In this document: positions 57,372-64,000 of the stretch, piece after piece | Numbering within the stretch: the stretch's first letter is position 1 | Layout: every line of letters starts with the position of its first letter | From: Sordaria brevicollis | Lineage: Eukaryota > Ascomycota > Sordariomycetes > Sordariales > Sordariaceae | DNA length: 64,000 nucleotides | Reading direction: 5' to 3' | Assembly: GCA_033439795.1 (NCBI GenBank) | Contig: JAUTDP010000002.1 | Span: 4,650,001-4,714,000, forward strand | Position numbers and translations under genes: made by a program | Notes under the pieces: generated by a model | Databases searched by the model: none | What the model was told of the DNA's origin: nothing | What the model saw: only the letters and a program-made list of their open reading frames with translations

Positions 57372-60300
57372 CTCGGGGGTTGTGGGGCGCCTTGGCATTG
57401 CTCAACCCCCTCTATAAAAGAGGGGGCGCAAAAATTCTGGGATAGTAAAATAATCTAGGATAATCCCCATATAAATCCCCATATAAATGACCTAATTTAC
57501 ACCTAATTACTATATCGAACATAGCTATTCTTATTAATACAACGGTATTAAAAATTAATAGGATTATTAAATTAAGTAGTTTATATATAAAATAATATAT
57601 TTTAATCTTTTTTAAATTATTTTTATTATTTTAGTGCGGGCTTTAGTATTAGCGCTAGTACTAGTATAAGTATAGGTATTAGTATAAATACCTCCCCTTA
57701 TTATACCTCCTTAGGTAATCCCTTCTTCAATATAATTAAAATTTAATATTTTATTTATATACGAGGTTTAATGAGCTCCTCTATACATTATTTAACTATA
57801 AAGTATAGAATCTCTTCAAATCTACGTAATTTAGATATAGAAGAGTATATTATAATTAATATTAATATTAAGGGATTAGTAAGTACTAGCGTTAGCGTTA
57901 GCGTAACGGGAGTACGTTATTCGTTAGATAATATTATTTCTTTATTTTTATCCTCCCTTCCTTTTATAATATTACTTTTATCCCTATCCTCTTTATAGAT
58001 TTTATTATATAATTAATTTAGTATTTGGGTATTAATTTTAGTAATAATTTATAATACCATTTCTTAAATTATAAAGGGAGCTAATCGAATTAATTATATT
58101 TATAGTATAGGGGTCGATTAATTATTAAAATTAATTTCGATATTTAAATTATTAAATAAATTAGTAAGTAAAGTAGAGGAGTTGAAGGAAAAGGACGACG
58201 TTAATTATTTTAATAATTTTTTACCTTAGGTATTAATTTCCTATAAGGAGATTTCTCTTGGTTTTTCTTTAATAAGAATATCCCTATTATTAAGGGGTAT
58301 ATATCCCTCCTTTTCGACCTTCTTTTTATAATTTTCGAAGTAAACTTTTTATATAACTTTGCTTTTACTATTTTTAATATTAATAACCTATTTATTATAG
58401 AGTTCTTTTTATATAATTTAATTATATTTTTTAATAACTTTGAATTAGCGTTTTTAGTCCTTTACTTATTCTTTACGTTAGCGTTTAAAAACCTATTTAA
58501 TAAATTCTTTTTTAAAGAAATTTAACGATTCCCTTTCTTATAGTACCTTATATACCCTCCTCCTTATATAATAATCGAGGTTAGCTTCCCTTTTACGGTT
58601 TTATTTATTATATATCTTAATAGTATTATATATAAGTATAGTTTTATAGGTAATAATTAGCGTATTCGAATATTTACTTCGAATAAGGGAGTTAAATAGA
58701 GGTAAATAACGGTCGTTAATATACGTTATAATTTCGATAGTATTAATAAAGCGCTTCTCTTACGGTAATAAATTCGGGAATACTAGGTTTAATTCTTTAA
58801 ATTATTTAGCTTCTATTTATTAAAGGATTTTTTGCTTATTCGTTGGTTATATCCTAGTATTAGAAAATTTAATAATAATATTATACGCGGTTATATTATA
58901 ATCGAAAATACCTTATAAATTCGGGAATAATATAATTAATTATTATTATATATAATTAATATAATTATAAGGTTATACTTTAAGTTTTCGAATAAATATT
59001 ACCCTATTGAACGTATACTCCCCCCGTTATATAAATTAATAAAGGATTTTCTAATAATACGCTTTAATAATAAAAAATACCTTAACGTCGAATAATTATA
59101 TAATATATATAGAATAAGGAAGAAGAATTATAAGGATAATATCGAAGCTTTTAACGTAATTTTTAATTTCTATATTATAATAATTATTAAAACCGTTAAT
59201 AATTAATATATAGTAAATTAATTTAATATTAGGAAAGTTCCTCTTACTAACGCTAATACTATATTCTATTTATTAGCCGTTTTTATTACGGTAATATTAA
59301 TTTATACTAAATTAATCTTTAAAAGAAAGATTAATCTTTTCGAAGGTAAGGGAGAATTCGTACGAATATTTATTAAAGTATTTTAATTAATCGAAAATAA
59401 AGGCTACGTTCGAAAAATTAATTAGTAATTTAATAAATTTAACGCTATCTTTTAAATCGTTATAAATAAATTTTTCTATAGGATTAATTTTAAAAATAAA
59501 ATATATTAGTAATCGGTTATTAAATACGTTTACGTAAACTATTATAGTATACAACTCTCAATTTACTATATCGTTAATTTCGATTTAATTAAAATAGTTA
59601 ATTAATATTTACTCCTATATAAATTTATTAATAAAATTATAGTAGTAAATAGAGCCGGCTATAATTAATTAACGTTGATTAAAATTGAGAAACGCGGTAC
59701 GTATTTACTACTTACCTTCTACTTTATTAAATTTTTAAATATAATTATTTTTATACGATTATTAATAATATAATTAATTTTTATATTTATTTTATTATAA
59801 TTCTAAACGTCGCTTTATTTAATTTTATACTCTTTAATAGAATTTTCGTATTAATTAAATTAATCGTTAATAGATTTATTATTTAATTCCTAAAACCGAC
59901 GACGTAAATCTATAATTCGATAATTAGCTATTTTTAATTTTGGGTAATCCTTTAAAAATTACGTTAATTATCGATTATTATAAGTAATTAGAATTTTCCG
60001 TATCCTATAAAACCGATTTACTATTATAATTATTATTTTATATATTATTAAGAACCGTCCCTTAAAGTAGAAAATAATATATACGACTACGGTATCCTCT
60101 TTAATATTAATTAATATACGCAGGCGATTCCGCAATTAAAAAGATATAGCGGGCAATTTAATATTTTATAATACTTTCGTATAATAGGCAATCGAATTAC
60201 GAAATTCTCTAGTACGAATAATTACTTATCTAATTGAGAGGGGTTTCCTATAATTACGACTATTATAATATATATGGGCGCTAATAAGATTAGTAAATTC

Positions 60301-60600
60301 AAATATAAAATAATCGATTAATATTATAAAAACGGTTAATTTATATTATTATATAAATAAATAGCATCCTTTTATTAATTGTAATAGGAAAATCTAGTTT
60401 TTACGTTATTACGATGCGAAACGAGGTGCGGGTGTTGTCCGGATTTACGATATTAAAGAGCGATTTTGCGTAGCGTTAATAGGGAAATCTATATAGGAGG
60501 GATCGGTATTATCCCAGATTATTTTACTATCCCAGAATTTTTGCGCCCCCTTTTTTATAGAGGGGGTTGAGCAATGCCAAGGCGCCCCACAACCCCCGAG
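57372..60600. mobile_element. 3.2-kb AT-saturated (RIP-like) transposon relic with 93-bp TIRs
   Basis: The ends 57372-57464 and 60508-60600 are inverted copies of 93 bp differing at two positions, both G/A differences. Each TIR starts CTCGGGGGTTGTGGGGCGCC and contains a small palindrome CCCCCTCT...AGAGGGGG around TATAAAA. A TA dinucleotide flanks each side (57370-57371, 60601-60602), compatible with a TA target duplication. The interior is extremely AT-rich, dominated by TTAATTA/TATA strings, with remaining C and G mostly in CG, CC or GG contexts. This is the signature of repeat-induced point mutation. No open frame remains. It lies between sah-2 and qde-2. Such loci are normally DNA-methylated heterochromatin in Neurospora; that state is inferred. 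The original superfamily cannot be read from the interior. Confidence 0.9.
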
Positions 60601-60602
60601 TA

Positions 60603-62289
60603 GGTAAGCCCGCAGGACCCGTCAAATCGTTTGCAACTGACTCCTTCACCACAACCTCTGGTGTGAACCTCTGTTAGCGATCCCAGTTAACGCAAACCAA
60701 AAGGCTAACAACCTCTCACAGCAACCATAGCCCCTCACCACAACCTGGAACTCCTCTTTGCAATCGCACAAGCGGGGAGGGGAGGCGAAAAAAACCCCAT
60801 CCCACCTACCAAATAGACAATAGGTGGCTATTCACTATCAACCACGTCGCCTGCCCGCAACGCAACCTTGCTGAACTTCCATGTTGTTTCCTGCAAGAGG
60901 CCCGAAGGGCGAAAAAACAAGTGATGGGTTTGGGCCAATCCGTTTGCTTGTTTTTCAGGCTACTGCTGCAAACAATAGTGAATTTGAGTCACTGACGGGT
61001 TTTGGAGGCACACAAGGGGAGGTAGAGGTAGTTACTGTTGTGGTACAGGGCGTTGCTAGTGAAGACGTTGACGAGGCCCTGCCACTAGCAAAGAGAGATT
61101 GTACCCCGGAAAGTGAGGGGCAGTTGATGGTCCTTTCATCCCGTGTCTCTTTGAAGATAGACGGGAGGTACCTATGGTAGTGAATCAACAGCTTCGAGTC
61201 TTCACTTTCCAACTTGCGTTCATCATTCCATGAGACCTGCCAACAACGGTTGATCACTGCCTGCTGCCATCCAATTCGCCCCGGGCTATACTTGACCACA
61301 TTCGTTGGCCTCTTTCCACGAACAAAACCCCCCCGCATCCGCTTCACTTGCTGCTAGCTCGAGGATTCGTTGGATTTGTAGAAGGAACCTTTGTGTGGGG
61401 AACACCTTCACCAGTCGGGCAGCTACGAGCCTACGAGCTAGTGAAGCTACAGCGGGTGCCAGAAGTGTTCTTAAATAACACCCACCTCCCCAAAAACGAT
61501 CCTCTCGCAAATTCTTCCACCAAGCAACCTCATTTCTCAACACCTCACCTGAGCTGTCTTTGTTGCCTACAATCATCGGCGACAGCCTCATATCTTATCC
61601 TCCTTTTTTTTGCTCGCCGGATCTGATCCGCGTGGCACAAAGACCTCTTTTCGATCCTCTTGCTTTTCTGATTAGCTCTTCTCGCCCCCCGAGTTTGAGA
61701 TAGACCAGACCTCCTACGACTCCTCCACCGAGTATCAATATCTGATATCGACATCAACAAGAATCAACTACCCCTCGCAAAAGCGTAATTTTGTCAAGTA
61801 ATCGTTCACTCGGTTTACTTCCCTCTTCACTTTTTTTGCGTCCGGAGTGCGACTCATCAGCGGCTTATAAAAAAAGTCCAAGGTTTTGAGAAAACATCTT
61901 CTCATTCTTTGGCAAACAACAACCAACCTCAACCTCTCCTCATCCTCACTCATCCCCAACCTTTTCCCTCTCACACACACACTCACCGACAACACACGAC
62001 GACAAACAACAGCGAAACTTTTGCTCACCTACACGTCTATTCACCTCACTTGACATACTCCATCCGTTTGGGCTTTGTCCAGTCACACTCACCCTCCAAC
62101 AACAAGAAAAACAACATCCAACATCCAACACTCCTCTCTGACTCAGCTCAGTTGTCTACACCAATTTATATCTCTCTTGCAGCTTTTCATTGCTTCCTCA
62201 ACTCTCTCAGCAACCAGCACGGATATATTTTGCTGTGTTGTTACTCATCTCGAACCCAGGAAAACTACGGCCAAAAGTCTTGAGAAATC
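60603..62289. promoter_or_regulatory. qde-2 upstream region and leader
   Basis: 1.7 kb from the element's edge to the Argonaute start. A TATA-like TATAAAAAAA lies at 61866-61875, about 420 bp before the ATG. The following leader is rich in CAAC/CCTC/ACAC, typical of Neurospora 5' leaders. No other gene recognised. In N. crassa qde-2 is induced by double-stranded RNA (established); I cannot identify the responsible element here. Confidence 0.5.
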
Positions 62290-64000
62290 ATGTCTGACGG
62301 ACGTGGCGGCGGACGCGGCGGCGGCGGTCGTGGTGGAGGCGGTCGCGGAGGCGGCGGATACAACGATCGTGGAGGAGGTCGTGGCGGTGGTTACCAAGGC
62401 GGCGGTCGCGGCGGCGGTGGAGGTGGCTACCAAGGCGGTGGAGATCGTGGTGGCTACCAAGGTGGTGGTCGCGGCGGCGGCGGCTATCAAGGCGGCGGTC
62501 GCGGCGGCGGAGATCGTGGAGGTTATCAAGGCGGCGGTCGCGGCGGCGGAGATCGTGGAGGTTATCAAGGCGGTGGTCGCGGTGGTGGCTTTCGCGGCGG
62601 ACGTGGAGGCGGTGATTTTGGACCTCGTGGCCCTGATGTCTACAAGTAAGCTCCTTCATGTCCACTTTTTGAACCCTTCAACCACGATGCTAACATGACC
62701 CCAGGGGTATTGACGGTCGTGGTGCCCCAGCTCCCGACACTGAAATCACCAAGCTCGAAAACGAGTGGATCAAAAAGCATGTTGGTAACGACCTGTCCGT
62801 TGCGCTGAGCAAGCTTTCCATCACCGACAGGGAAAAGGCCAACCAGTTGCCAATCCGCCCTGGCCATGGCTCAACGGGCACCCAGGTGACACTTTGGACC
62901 AACTATTTCAAGCTCAACGTCAAAGTGCCTGGCGTCTACAGGTACAACATCAAGGTGGCCAAAGAGGAGGAAAAACTCAAGGGTGAACCTCCCGAGGTTC
63001 CACCCAAGAAAACCGAGCAGGTGATAGGAAAACTGCTTGAGCAGCTTGGCGCCAACAAGGGACAGGTGGCAATTGCCAGCGACTTCAAGGTGCACCTGGT
63101 AACGGCAAAGCCGCTCTCGATTCCCGCTAAGCGCATTTTCAAGGTGACTTGGACCGAGCCAACTGCCGACAAAAGCTTCACCCCCAAGCCCGAGACTTGG
63201 TTCGTCAAGGTTGAGGAGACTGTCGAAACCTGCGATTTCACTAACGTGCTGAACGACCTTGCGACGCCCGATCCCGCGCTTGATGGAGAGTTCCCAAAGT
63301 ACAACGTGGAACTCGATGCCCTCAACTCCATCGTTGCTCATTTTGCCCGCGCCAGCAACAATATCGCGACGGTGGGGAGGGGACGGTTTTTCGGCTTTAG
63401 TGAAGACCTCGTCGAAGCTTGCTCGCCCCAAGGATCACCCATCACCATCTTGCGTGGATACTTTGCCAGCGTCCGTCCAGCTACCGGACGACTTCTGCTC
63501 AACGCCAACGTCACGCATGCCGTCTTCCGTCCTGGAATTCCAGTCGCAAAGCTGTTCGAAGACCTTGGGCTGGACAGAATGCAGGAGTTGAACAAAGGTG
63601 ACGACAAGCTAAAAAAGATACTCCAAGCGAGGCTTTCCAGGGTCCACAAGATTCTGGCGAAAGCCCGCGTCGAGGTCAAAATGGCAAGCATTGTTGACGG
63701 ACAGATCGTCTACAGAACAGCTTACCGCACGCTCAACGGCCTTGCGCACGCTCTCGACGAAAGAAAGCCCATCCCCGCGCGCAATGGCCGCCCTGCAGTA
63801 AGGCCATCAGACAAGCCACCACTGTTCCAGCACAGCGACAAGATCAGGTTTGGCGGCGCGTCCCAGGTGAAGTTCTACCTGAATGCACCGCAGAAGAAAG
63901 ATGGCACCACCCCTCCTCCCCCTCCCCCCAATTGCAAGTACGGCGAATACGTCACAGTCCAGAAATACTACTGTGAGCGGTACGGGACGATGCCAAAGCC
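62290..64000 (+). CDS. qde-2: Argonaute (QDE-2 type), 5' half, truncated by window end
   Basis: Argonaute of the quelling pathway: it binds small RNAs and cleaves target RNA; the catalytic PIWI domain lies beyond the window. Exon 1 is 62290-62645, then a 59-bp intron (62646-62704, donor GTAAGC, branch GCTAAC, acceptor CCCCAG), then exon 2 open to the end; about 550 residues are visible. Residues 1-118 are an extended RGG/GGYQ low-complexity N-terminus. The Argonaute N domain follows (LPIRPGHGSTGTQVTLWTNY, YRYNIKVAKEE), then linker L1 (GRGRFFGFSEDLVEAC, ILRGYFASVRPATGRLLLN), then the start of PAZ, ending TVQKYYCERYGTMPKP. The RGG region may bind RNA or be arginine-methylated, which is inference. 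The symbol is the N. crassa name. Confidence 0.95.
62491..62568 (+). repeat. Exact 39-bp tandem repeat in the qde-2 RGG region
   Basis: Two identical 39-bp units (62491-62529, 62530-62568) encode GGGRGGGDRGGYQ twice. Looser copies of the same unit make up most of the first exon. The array is in frame, so gain or loss of units would keep the protein intact. Confidence 0.9.

Noticed and set aside
57771..57998. 75-codon open frame in the AT-rich element
   Set aside because: Chance frame in RIP-like sequence; Ile/Ser/Leu-rich with no domain.
62075..62698. Ala/Val-rich and His/Arg-rich open frames over qde-2 exon 1
   Set aside because: Alternative-frame readings of the GGC/CGT-rich RGG array; the Argonaute frame continues correctly through the intron.
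1..64000. CRISPR arrays, bacterial operons, 5S rRNA genes
   Set aside because: The genome is fungal; no regularly spaced direct repeats were found and no sequence resembling dispersed Neurospora 5S rRNA genes was recognised.

Overview
The window is nuclear DNA of a filamentous ascomycete, almost certainly a Neurospora species. Three things point there. First, short introns of roughly 50-180 bp carry GTAAGT-type donors and CTAAC-like branch sites. Second, one AT-saturated block looks like the product of repeat-induced point mutation (RIP). Third, the gene content matches: an Argonaute of the QDE-2 type, an SREBP-type bHLH factor (SAH-2), an Srs2/UvrD helicase (MUS-50), a plasma-membrane-type Ca2+ ATPase (NCA-2) and a Sir2-class deacetylase (NST-1). 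From memory these carry nearly consecutive locus numbers in N. crassa. Gene symbols rest on recognising the proteins and this order, not on a database search.

Layout. 1-13.4 kb: the 3' part of an Mcm10-like replication gene (+), a tRNA-Thr(AGT) (+), then the Sir2 deacetylase and the Ca2+ ATPase, both on the minus strand. 13.4-24.1 kb: about 10.7 kb with no supportable gene. 24.1-35.4 kb: a block that looks accessory. It holds two tandem paralogous beta-trefoil-like genes (-), a HET-domain gene (+), an F-box-like gene (-) convergent with it, a 553-bp foldback transposable element with 8-bp target duplications, and a kelch-repeat single-pass membrane protein gene (+). 36.3-44.2 kb: a second, identical tRNA-Thr in opposite orientation, the Srs2-type helicase (-) and a disordered membrane protein (+). 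44.2-51.9 kb: a second long gene-free interval with a diverged 0.33-kb direct duplication. 51.9-55.2 kb: the SREBP-type factor (+). 57.4-60.6 kb: a 3.2-kb heavily AT-rich element with 93-bp terminal inverted repeats. 62.3 kb to the end: the 5' half of the Argonaute gene (+), cut off in its PAZ region.

How the parts relate. The conserved genes are independent chromosomal genes: replication/repair (Mcm10, Srs2), chromatin and RNA silencing (Sir2, Argonaute), Ca2+ homeostasis (NCA-2) and sterol/hypoxia-type regulation (SREBP). Several genome-defence genes sit in the same window as an apparent target of genome defence, the AT-rich TIR element. The 24-35 kb block has families often linked to non-self recognition or lineage-specific expansion (HET, F-box-like, beta-trefoil), plus a mobile element and degraded repeats. 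It is the most likely place for strain-variable content. I did not find a clearly new multi-gene system. The most unusual objects are the two TIR elements, the unexplained gene-free intervals and the small repeat families.
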